DNA of 64,000 nt from contig JBLHTZ010000001.1 in assembly GCA_047627915.1 (NCBI GenBank), positions 1 to 64,000 on the forward strand, given 5' to 3'. A program made the position numbers and the translations under genes. Source of the DNA: NORP294 sp047627915. GTDB lineage: Bacteria; Bacteroidota; Bacteroidia; Flavobacteriales_E; Vicingaceae. Positions 52,763-61,430 of this stretch are shown piece after piece; position 1 is the stretch's first letter, and each line of letters begins with the position of its first letter. The notes under the pieces are model-generated. The model did not search any database, was not told the origin of the DNA, and saw only the letters and a program-made list of their open reading frames with translations.

Positions 52763-54247
52763 TTACAACTCCTCAATAATCTTCCGATCATTCGCCAAGC
52801 GTGGCAATTTATTCTGTCCTCCCAGCTTTCCTTTCGACTTCATATAATGCTGAAAACCGTCTTTAGCGACGGGCGTAATTTTTAGCGGTTGTAGCATTTT
52901 ACCTTCTAACAAATCCTTGTAGTACGAATTCAACTCCGCCATTTTGGTATTGAGTATAGATGAGAAATCTTTAATGTCCGTACCCTGCTCCTTAAATTCA
53001 ATGGCCCATTCGTGATAAGGCAATTCTCCATTTATGGCTTCAATTTGTGGCGCCAAGTGAAACTCCACTACTTCAATTCCTGTTTCGTTTGCTGCAAAAG
53101 CAATTGCTTTTTCTACCTCCTCAGCAATTACGTGCTCACCAAAGGCGGAGGTGAAATGTTTAATTCTTCCGCTAACTACTATTCTATATGGTTTTAACGA
53201 CGTAAATCGAACCGTATCTCCAATGTTGTAGCCCCAAAGGCCTGCGTTTGTATTTAAAATAAGAACGTAATTCTGATTCAACTCCACTCCTGCCAAGCTA
53301 ACTCGAGTAGCATCTTCTCTTCCAAACTCTTCAGCTGGAATGAATTCATAAAAAATGCCTGAATTCAACAACAGCAACATTCCCTCCTCTTTTTGAGAGT
53401 CTTGATACGCAATAAAACCTTCTGAGGCCGGGTACAACTCAATGGAATCTATTCGTTTGCCTATCAAACTCTCCATCGTTTGGCGGTAGGGTTCGTAGTT
53501 CACCCCACCATAAATAAATAGAGAAAAGTCTGGAAAAATTTCTTGAATGCTTTGCTTCCCGGATTTCTCAATCAACTTTTCAAAATACATTTGAACCCAA
53601 GGCGGAATGCCACTAATTAAGCTCATTTTCTCTGGAAGAGTCTCGTCGCAAATAGCATCTACTTTGGTTTCCCAATCGTCTATAACATTCGTTGCCAGCG
53701 ACGGCAGGCGGTTTCGTTGTAAATACCTGGGTACGTGATGGGCTACTATGCCCGAAAGTCTTCCTACAGGAATGGCCCCACTTGTATCTAGCTCAGGACT
53801 TCCCTGCAAAAAAATCATTTTATGATTCACAAAATCAGCGTTACCAGTTTCGTCAATATAATGCAGAATGGCATCTCTTGCAGCTTGTATATGATGAGGA
53901 ATAGATTCTTTAGTAATTGGTATGTACTTCGCCCCTGAGGTTGTACCAGAAGTTTTACTCAAATAAAGCGGTTTCCCGGGCCACAATACATCTTCTTCCC
54001 CTTTTTTTACTCGATCTGCATAGCTGCGTAACCCTTCGTAGTCGTTTACTGGAACGGCCTTTTTAAAATCTTCATAGCTGTGAATATTTTCAAATTCATG
54101 ATCTATACCAAATGCTGTATTTCGAGCTGAAGAAATGAGCGACCGAAAAACTGCTTTTTGAGTTTCTAAGGGTTTTTCAGACCATTTTTTTACTTTTTTA
54201 ACCGCCAACTTAGCAAATGGCCTACTTAAACTAGCTTTTAAACCCAT
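52763..54247 (-). CDS. GH3-family acyl-adenylate-forming protein
   Basis: The 494-residue ANL-superfamily member of the GH3 type has the ATP-binding motif LSKTSGTTSGAKYIPIT (about 112-128), an acid-binding middle (IELYPASEGFIAYQ) and a C-terminal cap with SGRIKHFTSAFGEHV. Plant relatives conjugate amino acids to hormones; bacterial members are common in Bacteroidota with unknown acid and amine substrates. It starts 1 bp after the M23 peptidase stop, so the two form an operon, possibly acting on envelope or secreted small molecules. Confidence 0.92.
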   Translation of the reverse strand: MGLKASLSRPFAKLAVKKVKKWSEKPLETQKAVFRSLISSARNTAFGIDHEFENIHSYEDFKKAVPVNDYEGLRSYADRVKKGEEDVLWPGKPLYLSKTSGTTSGAKYIPITKESIPHHIQAARDAILHYIDETGNADFVNHKMIFLQGSPELDTSGAIPVGRLSGIVAHHVPRYLQRNRLPSLATNVIDDWETKVDAICDETLPEKMSLISGIPPWVQMYFEKLIEKSGKQSIQEIFPDFSLFIYGGVNYEPYRQTMESLIGKRIDSIELYPASEGFIAYQDSQKEEGMLLLLNSGIFYEFIPAEEFGREDATRVSLAGVELNQNYVLILNTNAGLWGYNIGDTVRFTSLKPYRIVVSGRIKHFTSAFGEHVIAEEVEKAIAFAANETGIEVVEFHLAPQIEAINGELPYHEWAIEFKEQGTDIKDFSSILNTKMAELNSYYKDLLEGKMLQPLKITPVAKDGFQHYMKSKGKLGGQNKLPRLANDRKIIEEL

Positions 54248-54248
54248 A

Positions 54249-55109
54249 TTAAAAATTTACAAAGTCTTTCGGGTTAATTGGTTTCCCTTCTTTCCATAAT
54301 TCGAAGTGCAGGTGCGGTCCAGATGAAAGTTCTCCTGAGTTCCCAATAATCGCAATTACGTCGCCGGCTTTTACTTCGTCTCCTACCTTTTTCAATAAAA
54401 CTGAATTGTGTTTGTAGTTGGAAACAATGTTATTCGCGTGCTGCAATTGAATCACATTTCCCGTCTCAACGGTCCACTCGGCAAACACAACTGTCCCATC
54501 TAAAGTGGCTTTAATCGCTTCATCCTTTGGTGCAACTACATCTATTCCAAAATGCTCTTTAGAAGGGTCAAAATCATTGGTTATGGTACCCTTAAGTGGC
54601 GCAAAAAAGTATACCTGCTCTCTAACATTCTCTTTGTCGTCCGTTAAAGAATAAGAGTCCTCTCGCTCTACATATTCTCTCAACATTGAATCCTCCCTCG
54701 ACTTCACCATAGGGTTTTCAGGTATTACTATCTCCTGAGTTGTATTGTAAATCGAATCTTTGGACAAGGGCAATTCTCCTTTAAGGGCTCCTTGAATATT
54801 TCTTAAATAAGCAGAATTACGCAGCAGCTCATTCTCTAAAGAGTCTGCCCGAAAAACCATTGTTGTTAAATCTTTTCTCAAACTAACATCCGTGTAACCT
54901 GGAATAGATTCTCTTAAAGGAGTGTAAATAATAACCACTGAAACCAATACAATTAAAAGCACAACGAAGCTTAACAGCAGTGTTAGTAAATTCAACGGAG
55001 AAAGTCTGTAAGAGAAGCGTTCTTCAAAACTTGCATCATTCAGAATAACAAGTCGATACTTGTTCTTCAATTTCTTTATGATTCGCTTTTTTGTGTTTTC
55101 TTTTTCCAT
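54249..55109 (-). CDS. membrane-anchored M23 (LytM) peptidase
   Basis: The 286-residue protein has a cytoplasmic basic tail, one transmembrane helix (about 38-62), a helical linker (about 75-150) and a LytM domain with the zinc motifs HFGIDV (HxxxD) and GPHLHFE (HxH). Both metal-binding motifs are intact, so it is probably an active peptidoglycan endopeptidase. I chose ATG 55109 (MEKENTKKRI); ATG 55130 would add only 7 residues. It is upstream of GH3 with a 1-bp gap and divergent from sprE/porW. Confidence 0.93.
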   Translation of the reverse strand: MEKENTKKRIIKKLKNKYRLVILNDASFEERFSYRLSPLNLLTLLLSFVVLLIVLVSVVIIYTPLRESIPGYTDVSLRKDLTTMVFRADSLENELLRNSAYLRNIQGALKGELPLSKDSIYNTTQEIVIPENPMVKSREDSMLREYVEREDSYSLTDDKENVREQVYFFAPLKGTITNDFDPSKEHFGIDVVAPKDEAIKATLDGTVVFAEWTVETGNVIQLQHANNIVSNYKHNSVLLKKVGDEVKAGDVIAIIGNSGELSSGPHLHFELWKEGKPINPKDFVNF

Positions 55110-55189
55110 GGTTTGGTAAAGTCTATTCAAATATCCGAATATTTATACCACGCCAATCATCTACAAAGCACTTTTCATGATACTTTAAC

Positions 55190-55197
55190 TAATTTTG
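55190..55197 (+). promoter_or_regulatory. -7 box before sprE/porW
   Basis: TAATTTTG matches TAnnTTTG, 63 nt before the TTG start at 55261, giving a leader of about 55 nt. No TTG occurs at -33. Confidence 0.4.
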
Positions 55198-55260
55198 TAA
55201 ATTCAAATTTTCACATACTAATCTGTGACTTTCGCAGTTAACTGAAAAAGAATTTATTCA

Positions 55261-57852
55261 TTGGTAAAGAACATCTTCCGCCTTTTAGTAGTACTCATCG
55301 TTTTGTTAAGCTCCTGCTCTACTGACAAGAACAAGGCATTAAATCGTGGTTTTCATAACATGACGTCGCGTTTTAACGGCTATTTTAATGCGAAAGAAAT
55401 TATGAAAGAAGAAGAAACTCTTCTAAAAGATAATTTCAAAGATGATTATTCCCAATTGTTGCCCATTTTTATTTACCCTGATGAGCAAAAGTCACAGACC
55501 ATGTATGCCCCGATGGACAAGATCATTGAAAAATGTTCAGAGGTAATTGAACGCCACTCGATTGATAAAAGGAAAGTAGAATATGTTAAATGGATTGATG
55601 ACAGTTATTTTTTAATTGGACAAGCACGCCTATACAAACAAGAATATGGACTTGCTGAACAGACCTTTCTATATGTTTATCAGCACTACAAAAATGACCC
55701 TGCAAGATACCGGGGGCTCACTTGGCTTGTTAAAACCTTAATCGAAACAAAGCAATGGGACAGAGCTGAGGAGTTTTTAGATTTAGCAGAAAATAACATC
55801 AGAAAATACCCAGAGGAATTCGTAGGCGAGTATCACGCCACTTTTGCAGACTTCAACATTAAAAGAGATCAAGATTACGACAAGGCTATAGAGCACTTAG
55901 AGCAAGCTGTTGAGTTAACCAAGAAGCGAGACGGTAAAGCAAGATATACTTATATATTAGCTCAACTTTACCAAGAAAAAAAGAACTTTTTACTAGCAAC
56001 AGAAGCCTATGGCAATGTGTTGAAGTTAAATCCGGACTATAAAATGCGCTTTAACGCTAGAATAAGCCGAGCCATCGCCTTTGATGTAAGAGGAAGCGAT
56101 AGCAAAGCCATTAAGAAGGAGCTAAACAAAATGCTCAAAGATATTAAAAACGAAGAATTTAAAGATCAAATTTACTTTGCGCTAGCAGAATTAGCCTTAA
56201 AAGAAGATGACGAGCCTTTGGCTGTTCAATTACTCCAAAAATCGATCAATTCTAGCGTTTCGAACAACAAACAAAAGTCCCTCTCCTATTTGCGGTTGGC
56301 AGATTTATATTTTGAAAGACCAAATTATATTGCTGCACAAGAGCGGTATGATAGCACACTTCAGTTTTTACCTGAAGACCACCCTGAATACTTTCCAACA
56401 GAGGACAAAAACAATAATTTACAAGACTTAGTCCGCAACCTAAAGGTGATTAAACTGCAAGATAGCCTTTTAGTATTATCAAATTTAAGCTCAGGAGATC
56501 GAGAGAAAAAAGTCAAACAAATTATTGAAGCACTAAAAGAAGAAGATGAAAGAAAAAAACAAGCAGAGCTTAACAAATTATCTTCTGCTCAAGACCAAAC
56601 CAACCCAGGACTAATTAATGTGGCCGGTGGGAGTCGAAAAGGAAAATGGTATTTCTATAATCCCACAACAATAGCACTTGGCATTAATGACTTTAAAACC
56701 ATTTGGGGCGACATACAACTAAGTGATAATTGGAGAAGAAAAAATAAAGTTTCTTCTCAGGTTGTCGAAAAACTTAACCCTAAAGAAAAAGAGGCGGCAA
56801 TAGAAGATTCTGTTGAGCAAGCTCAACGATACAATGCAAATTTTTATTTAGAAGCTATTCCGAAAGACTATAAAGAGCAATTAGTAGCTCATGGTAAAAT
56901 TGCCGAAGCATTATTTAATGTTGGAACCATTTTTAAAGAAAGCTTTAAAGACTACATCAATGCTATTAGTTCCTATGAAAGGGTGATTACAGACTATGAT
57001 ACTTCCCAATACAATTTGCCTGCTCATTACCAATTGTATCGAATTTATACCATCAACGAATATAAAGAAAAAGCAGATATAGAGAAAAAGTGGGTTCTAG
57101 ATAACCATCCGTTTAGCGAATACGCTTACTTGATTAAAAACCCAAATTACAGCAAGGAATCAAAAGAAACGAAAGAGAAAGTAGAAGAGTTTTACGTATC
57201 AACTTATAAATTGTATAAATATGGGCTTTACTCCGATGTCATTAACAGTTGTGAAAAAGCAGATCGCTCTTTCGGTAAAAATCATTTGAAAGCAAAGTTT
57301 GATTTACTCAAAGCTCAGTCAATAGGCCAATCTAAGTCAAAGTCTGAGTTTAAAGCAGCGCTTGAAAAACTCATAGCAGACCACCCTAAAACACCCGAAC
57401 AAGCGAGAGCTCAAGAAATGCTCACTTTCTTAAACCAGCAAATAACGAGCGGAGGAGCGGATCAAAATGCAACTCCAAAGGTGAGTTATGTTAGAGATGC
57501 AAAGGACCAGCACATGGTTATTATTTCTGCAAAGCAGACAAAAAATGCCGGTTTTAGCGCTTTAAAAAACAAACTGGCAGATTTTAACAAAAATTCTTTT
57601 CGTGAAATTCGCTTGTCAGTAACCGAATCAGCGTTAGGTGACAAAACCATGTTTTTAGTGAGAGGGTTCAACAATGAAGCAGATGCTATAAAGTATCTAA
57701 AAGCACTTCAAAACGACCCCCCAGTAAGCACTATTGTAAGCCAATTTAATGGCAATCAATATTTAATTTCGAACACTAATTTTAGAACGCTTTTCAAAAG
57801 TAAAAACGAAGAAGAGTATATTGAATTTTTCGGAGAAGATTATCTGCTTTAA
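55261..57852 (+). CDS. sprE: gliding motility / T9SS lipoprotein SprE (PorW)
   Basis: The 863-residue outer membrane lipoprotein has lipobox Cys19 (LLSSC), then ALNRGFHNMTSRFNGYFNAKE, the conserved opening of SprE/PorW. TPR-rich helices follow (about 95-400 and 555-720), then a Lys/Gln-rich linker and a C-terminal alpha/beta module (about 740-863). SprE/PorW is needed for type IX secretion and gliding and is thought to contact the translocon. The start is TTG 55261; I found no in-frame ATG ahead of the signal peptide. It precedes bactofilin and the ATP synthase genes, an order I recall from flavobacteria. Confidence 0.92.
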   Translation: MVKNIFRLLVVLIVLLSSCSTDKNKALNRGFHNMTSRFNGYFNAKEIMKEEETLLKDNFKDDYSQLLPIFIYPDEQKSQTMYAPMDKIIEKCSEVIERHSIDKRKVEYVKWIDDSYFLIGQARLYKQEYGLAEQTFLYVYQHYKNDPARYRGLTWLVKTLIETKQWDRAEEFLDLAENNIRKYPEEFVGEYHATFADFNIKRDQDYDKAIEHLEQAVELTKKRDGKARYTYILAQLYQEKKNFLLATEAYGNVLKLNPDYKMRFNARISRAIAFDVRGSDSKAIKKELNKMLKDIKNEEFKDQIYFALAELALKEDDEPLAVQLLQKSINSSVSNNKQKSLSYLRLADLYFERPNYIAAQERYDSTLQFLPEDHPEYFPTEDKNNNLQDLVRNLKVIKLQDSLLVLSNLSSGDREKKVKQIIEALKEEDERKKQAELNKLSSAQDQTNPGLINVAGGSRKGKWYFYNPTTIALGINDFKTIWGDIQLSDNWRRKNKVSSQVVEKLNPKEKEAAIEDSVEQAQRYNANFYLEAIPKDYKEQLVAHGKIAEALFNVGTIFKESFKDYINAISSYERVITDYDTSQYNLPAHYQLYRIYTINEYKEKADIEKKWVLDNHPFSEYAYLIKNPNYSKESKETKEKVEEFYVSTYKLYKYGLYSDVINSCEKADRSFGKNHLKAKFDLLKAQSIGQSKSKSEFKAALEKLIADHPKTPEQARAQEMLTFLNQQITSGGADQNATPKVSYVRDAKDQHMVIISAKQTKNAGFSALKNKLADFNKNSFREIRLSVTESALGDKTMFLVRGFNNEADAIKYLKALQNDPPVSTIVSQFNGNQYLISNTNFRTLFKSKNEEEYIEFFGEDYLL

Positions 57853-57884
57853 AATTAAGGCACTAGTGATTTTTAATTAAATGT

Positions 57885-57892
57885 TACTTTTG
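57885..57892 (+). promoter_or_regulatory. -7 box before bactofilin
   Basis: TACTTTTG matches TAnnTTTG and ends 8 nt before ATG 57901, implying a very short or absent leader. No clear -33 TTG is seen. Confidence 0.45.
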
Positions 57893-57900
57893 TAAAGAAT

Positions 57901-58320
57901 ATGTTTAAGCGTAACTCAAATACCATGGCAAGAAATAACGAAGTAGATTCTTCTGCAATCAACATTATTAGAACGGGAACCGAAATTAGTGGTGACATCA
58001 ATTGTAAGGAAGATATAAGAATTGACGGAAAGCTTTTCGGAAATCTTAAATCTGCCGGAAAGGTTGTTATTGGCGAAGGCGGATTAATTGACGGAACTGT
58101 TGAATGTGCACATGCAACAATATTTGGAGACATTAAAGGTACAATTACGGTTAATGAACTTCTTGGCTTAAAATCAACCGCTAATTTGGTGGGAGATATC
58201 ACAACTAATAAATTACAAATTGAACCGGGTGCAAACTTCTCTGGGAGTTGCAAAATGGGTGCCGTTATAAAAGGAATAAAGGATGGCAGCAAAGAAGGCT
58301 CCAAAGAAAAGACCGCCTAA
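57901..58320 (+). CDS. bactofilin (polymer-forming cytoskeletal protein)
   Basis: The 139-residue protein has a short disordered start and a right-handed beta-helix (about 25-125) built of repeats such as DIRIDGKLFGNLKSAGKVVI, the bactofilin/DUF583 core. A basic tail follows. Bactofilins polymerise without nucleotides under the membrane and help position cell wall enzymes; the M23 peptidase three genes away fits this, as in other bacteria where the pair acts together. ATG 57901 (MFKR) resembles the family start, though ATG 57925 is possible. The end overlaps the next gene by 38 bp. Confidence 0.93.
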   Translation: MFKRNSNTMARNNEVDSSAINIIRTGTEISGDINCKEDIRIDGKLFGNLKSAGKVVIGEGGLIDGTVECAHATIFGDIKGTITVNELLGLKSTANLVGDITTNKLQIEPGANFSGSCKMGAVIKGIKDGSKEGSKEKTA

Positions 58321-58525
58321 ATTTATTACCCTCACCGGAATTGCTGTACAAATGGGAATAACCATTTATGCCTTTTCATACCTTGGTAAATATCTCGACG
58401 AAAATTACAATCCCACAGGACGGGCTTGGACGATTGCTTTAGTTTTAACTGGAGTTGCTCTTTCATTGTACAACTTACTGCGCCAAGTCAATAGAATTAA
58501 CGATGCTGAAGACCGCACTAAATAG
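58283..58525 (+). CDS. AtpZ/AtpI family protein
   Basis: The 80-residue protein has a basic N-terminus (MAAKKAPKKRPPKF) and two transmembrane helices (about 17-34 and 46-65), the AtpZ/AtpI layout. These small proteins assist ATP synthase assembly or import magnesium or calcium for it. It overlaps bactofilin by 38 bp and the next gene by 23 bp, so the three are coupled. Placement ahead of atpB is normal. Confidence 0.88.
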   Translation: MAAKKAPKKRPPKFITLTGIAVQMGITIYAFSYLGKYLDENYNPTGRAWTIALVLTGVALSLYNLLRQVNRINDAEDRTK

Positions 58526-58907
58526 CACACTTTCTTTCACGTGGAAGCTACTCTTATTTATAGCTTTAATCGCTGTCATTCATGTTGGGGTAAATTCATA
58601 TCTAAACGTTGATTCATTAGCTCATTTGCAACCTCTAGCATACGTTTTGAATTTCTTTTTAGTTCTTGTTAGCTATTTTATCATCTTACTTGCAAAAGCA
58701 AAAGGCAGCCATAATTTAGGCTACTTGTTTTTAGCAAGCTTTTTCTTGAAAATTACCGTTTTCATGATCGTTTTCAATCCCCATTATAAAGCAGATGGTG
58801 AAATTATCCCCCAAGAATTTTTTGCTTTTTTTATTTCATATGCTTTTTGTCTTGCATATGAAACTAAAACAATCGTTAAAATATTGAATCAAGACGATTT
58901 AAAATAG
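58503..58907 (+). CDS. small membrane protein upstream of atpB (DUF6168/AtpI-like)
   Basis: The 134-residue protein has four predicted transmembrane helices (about 14-32, 42-66, 73-92 and 106-124). It sits where atpI-like genes sit before atpB, and it resembles the DUF6168 proteins of Bacteroidota, though I am only moderately sure of the family. ATG 58503 gives MLKTALNSTLSF; the frame is open upstream but only within the previous gene. It overlaps that gene by 23 bp. A role in F0 assembly is inferred from position. Confidence 0.78.
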   Translation: MLKTALNSTLSFTWKLLLFIALIAVIHVGVNSYLNVDSLAHLQPLAYVLNFFLVLVSYFIILLAKAKGSHNLGYLFLASFFLKITVFMIVFNPHYKADGEIIPQEFFAFFISYAFCLAYETKTIVKILNQDDLK

Positions 58908-58964
58908 ACTGATTTTTTTACAATTTTATTAGCCAAATGCTTTTTTCAGGTTAATAAATTTCAG

Positions 58965-58972
58965 TACGTTTG
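58965..58972 (+). promoter_or_regulatory. -7 box before atpB
   Basis: TACGTTTG matches TAnnTTTG, 34 nt before ATG 59007. No TTG occurs at -33. It would start the atpBEFHAG transcript about 27 nt ahead of atpB, although readthrough from bactofilin is also possible. Confidence 0.5.
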
Positions 58973-59006
58973 CGGCAAATTTCACAAGCCTATTTGAACC
59001 ACGGAT

Positions 59007-60074
59007 ATGATGGGAAAAAAAATACTTACTCTTCTTTTAATGGCGGTGCTTTGGAGCCCTTTCATTTCCTACGCAAGCGAAACGGATACTAGCCTTGTAA
59101 CTACAGGCGAAACTGGCGTTAAGGCAGGTATCAAAGAATACATTAACCATCACTTAGAAGATTCTTATGATTTTTCTATTTGGCATGCAATGGGACTTGA
59201 GTTTCCGCTACCTATCATTTTAATTGATGAGGGACTTCATTTTTTTTCTTCCTCAAAATTTCATCACGGGGAAAGTGTTGCTGAATCAAACGGAAAATTC
59301 TACACCATATACCACAGCAAAATATATAGAACAGATGCTGAAGGAACTATTACTATAGATTCTGAAACCAATCACCCAACTCAAGTAAAACCGTGGGACT
59401 TCTCGATTACAAAAAACGTAACATCGATTTTCCTTTTCGGCTTGTTGATTTTCGTTTTGTTTTCAAGCGTTGCTAGGTCATACGGAAGTACTCAAATCCC
59501 TAATAAACTAGGTAGATTCTTAGAGCCGTTGGTAATTTTTGTGAGAGATGATATTGCGATTCCAAACATTGGCAAAAAGCACTATAGAAAATACATGGGA
59601 TACATTTTAACCGTATTCTTTTTCATCTGGTTTATTAATCTTGCAGGTTTAACTCCACTAGGTGTAAACGTTACAGGAAACATTGCAGTAACATTTGCAT
59701 TGGCATTAATTACTTTTTTAATAACTCAGGTTACTGCAAAAAAAGACTACTGGATACATATTTTTTGGAACCCTAGTGTCCCAATGTTAATGCGTCCACC
59801 ATTAGCTTTAATTGAATTATTGGGTGTGTTCATCAAGCCTTTCTCATTAATGATTCGTTTGTATGCAAACATGACCGCAGGTCACGTAGTAATTATGAGT
59901 TTGATTGGATTACTTTACGTATTCAACAACTGGTTTGCTAGAGGAGCATTTTTAGGATTAACATTATTTTTATCTATCATAGAATTACTGGTTGCGTTCT
60001 TGCAAGCTTACATTTTCGCAATGCTAACAGCATTGTATTTTGGAGCGGCAGTTGAAGAGCACGATCATCATTAA
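59007..60074 (+). CDS. atpB: ATP synthase F0 subunit a
   Basis: Subunit a forms the proton half-channels beside the c-ring. The 355-residue protein is longer than the E. coli form because of an N-terminal signal-like helix (1-24) and a soluble insert of about 110 residues before the first channel helix, a known trait of Bacteroidota. The essential arginine lies in FSLMIRLYANMTAGHVV, and the final helices end LTALYFGAAVEEHDHH, with a His-rich tail. The start could be ATG 59007 or 59010. Confidence 0.96.
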   Translation: MMGKKILTLLLMAVLWSPFISYASETDTSLVTTGETGVKAGIKEYINHHLEDSYDFSIWHAMGLEFPLPIILIDEGLHFFSSSKFHHGESVAESNGKFYTIYHSKIYRTDAEGTITIDSETNHPTQVKPWDFSITKNVTSIFLFGLLIFVLFSSVARSYGSTQIPNKLGRFLEPLVIFVRDDIAIPNIGKKHYRKYMGYILTVFFFIWFINLAGLTPLGVNVTGNIAVTFALALITFLITQVTAKKDYWIHIFWNPSVPMLMRPPLALIELLGVFIKPFSLMIRLYANMTAGHVVIMSLIGLLYVFNNWFARGAFLGLTLFLSIIELLVAFLQAYIFAMLTALYFGAAVEEHDHH

Positions 60075-60103
60075 TTTGTATTTTTTAATTTAAACTATAT
60101 ATT

Positions 60104-60295
60104 ATGGAAATTCCAGAAATCGTAGGAGCAGGTTTAATTGTTATTGGTGCCGGAATGGGTATTGGTAGAATTGGTGGATCTGCAATGGAAGGTATCGCAA
60201 GACAACCTGAAGCTGCAAACAAAATTCAAACCGCAATGATTATTGCTGCTGCACTTATTGAAGGTATTGGTTTCGCTGCATTATTTGCATCTTAA
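60104..60295 (+). CDS. atpE: ATP synthase F0 subunit c
   Basis: Subunit c is the rotating proton carrier. The 63-residue hairpin has a glycine-rich first helix (GAGLIVIGAGMGIG), the cytoplasmic loop RQPE (33-36) and a second helix with the proton-binding E53 in ALIEGIGF. The glycine after E53 and lack of the usual sodium ligands point to proton rather than sodium coupling. It is slightly shorter than the usual 70-80 residues. A perfect 17-bp hairpin follows it before atpF. Confidence 0.96.
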   Translation: MEIPEIVGAGLIVIGAGMGIGRIGGSAMEGIARQPEAANKIQTAMIIAAALIEGIGFAALFAS

Positions 60296-60311
60296 TCAAA
60301 GCTTAAAGTAC

Positions 60312-60350
60312 TTAAAGAATACTGCAACGGTTGGTTGCAGTATTCTTTAA
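60312..60350 (+). other. 17-bp perfect hairpin between atpE and atpF
   Basis: TTAAAGAATACTGCAAC (60312-60328), loop GGTTG and its exact complement (60334-60350) form a 17-bp stem in the 71-nt atpE-atpF gap. There is no T-run after it, so full termination is unlikely. It may stabilise the 3' end of an atpB-atpE transcript, act as a processing site, or terminate partially, which would favour the c subunit that is needed in many copies. Confidence 0.85.
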
Positions 60351-60366
60351 AATTAAAAGATAAAAA

Positions 60367-60867
60367 ATGGAAAAATTATTAGAATCGTTTTCAGTTGGCC
60401 TTTTCTTTTGGCAACTAATTTTATTTTTAGTGTTATTGTTCTTACTAAGAAAATACGCTTGGAAACCTATTTTAACTTCTGTTATCAATAGAGAAGAATC
60501 TATTAAAGAAGGTTTAGAATCTGCTGCACAGGCTAAAGAGCAAATGCGTCAGTTGAAAGAAGATAACAAAGCGTTATTGGCTGAAGCAAGAATGGAAAGA
60601 GATCAAATTGTTAAAGAAGCGAAAGAAGCGAAAGACAAAATGATTTCTGAGGCGAAAGACAAAGCACAAGAAGAAGGCGCAAAAATGATCGAAGCTGCTA
60701 AGTCAGTTATTCAAGCAGAAAGAAATGCTGCGGTGAGTGAATTAAAGAGTCAAGTAGCGGTATTATCTATTCAAATTGCTGAAAAGATAATTAAGAGCGA
60801 AATTTCTTCAGATTCAAAGCAGCAAGAAATAATTTCTGCAGCGATGGAAAATGCTAAATTGAATTAA
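60367..60867 (+). CDS. atpF: ATP synthase F0 subunit b
   Basis: Subunit b is the peripheral stalk that holds F1 to F0. The 166-residue protein has one N-terminal membrane helix (about 9-27, FFWQLILFLVLLFLL) followed by RKYAWKPIL and a long charged coiled coil (about 45-160). It starts 16 bp after the hairpin and 7 bp before atpH. Confidence 0.96.
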   Translation: MEKLLESFSVGLFFWQLILFLVLLFLLRKYAWKPILTSVINREESIKEGLESAAQAKEQMRQLKEDNKALLAEARMERDQIVKEAKEAKDKMISEAKDKAQEEGAKMIEAAKSVIQAERNAAVSELKSQVAVLSIQIAEKIIKSEISSDSKQQEIISAAMENAKLN

Positions 60868-60874
60868 TAACGAC

Positions 60875-61417
60875 ATGAAAGGAGTTAGAGCAGCAATAAG
60901 ATATGCGAAAGCATTACAACAATTAGCCCAAGAGCAACATCTTTTGGACACCGTTATTGTTGACGTAAAGTTGATTCATAACACCATAGTTGAAAATAAA
61001 GAATTAGCATCAATGCTTCAAAGCCCGCTTATTAAGGCGGATAAAAAGAGCAGTGTTTTAACTTTAATTTTCGACAAAAAAATAAACGAACAATCTTTAC
61101 GATTCATTCAACTAGTAATAGCTCATAAGAGAGAAGCTATGTTAGACGTTATTTGTGAGGAGTTCATTAAAATTTACAATAAAATAAAAAATATTGCACT
61201 TGTAACAGTTACAACTCCTTCCGCATTGACTGATGCATTAAGAGCTGAACTAGTAAATAAAATCAAAACCGATTATTCTCTTTCTGCCGTAGAACTGTTA
61301 GAAAAGATAGATGCGTCATTAATCGGTGGAATGGTCTTACGAATGGGCGACATGCAACTGGACGCTAGCATTCGTAGACAATTAAATGACATTAAACAAG
61401 AATTAGTACAAGCATAA
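60875..61417 (+). CDS. atpH: ATP synthase F1 subunit delta
   Basis: The delta subunit links the top of the F1 head to subunit b. The 180 residues have the helical N-terminal domain with RYAKALQQLAQEQ and LASMLQSPLIKADKKSSVL, and the C-terminal VELLEKIDASLIGGMVLRMG typical of the family. It is followed 13 bp later by atpA. Confidence 0.95.
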   Translation: MKGVRAAIRYAKALQQLAQEQHLLDTVIVDVKLIHNTIVENKELASMLQSPLIKADKKSSVLTLIFDKKINEQSLRFIQLVIAHKREAMLDVICEEFIKIYNKIKNIALVTVTTPSALTDALRAELVNKIKTDYSLSAVELLEKIDASLIGGMVLRMGDMQLDASIRRQLNDIKQELVQA

Positions 61418-61430
61418 AAATCAGATAAAA

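Noticed and set aside
52763..54247. GH3 gene acquired from plants
   Set aside because: Bacterial GH3 members are common in Bacteroidota, and this one is embedded in a native operon with the same base composition as its surroundings.
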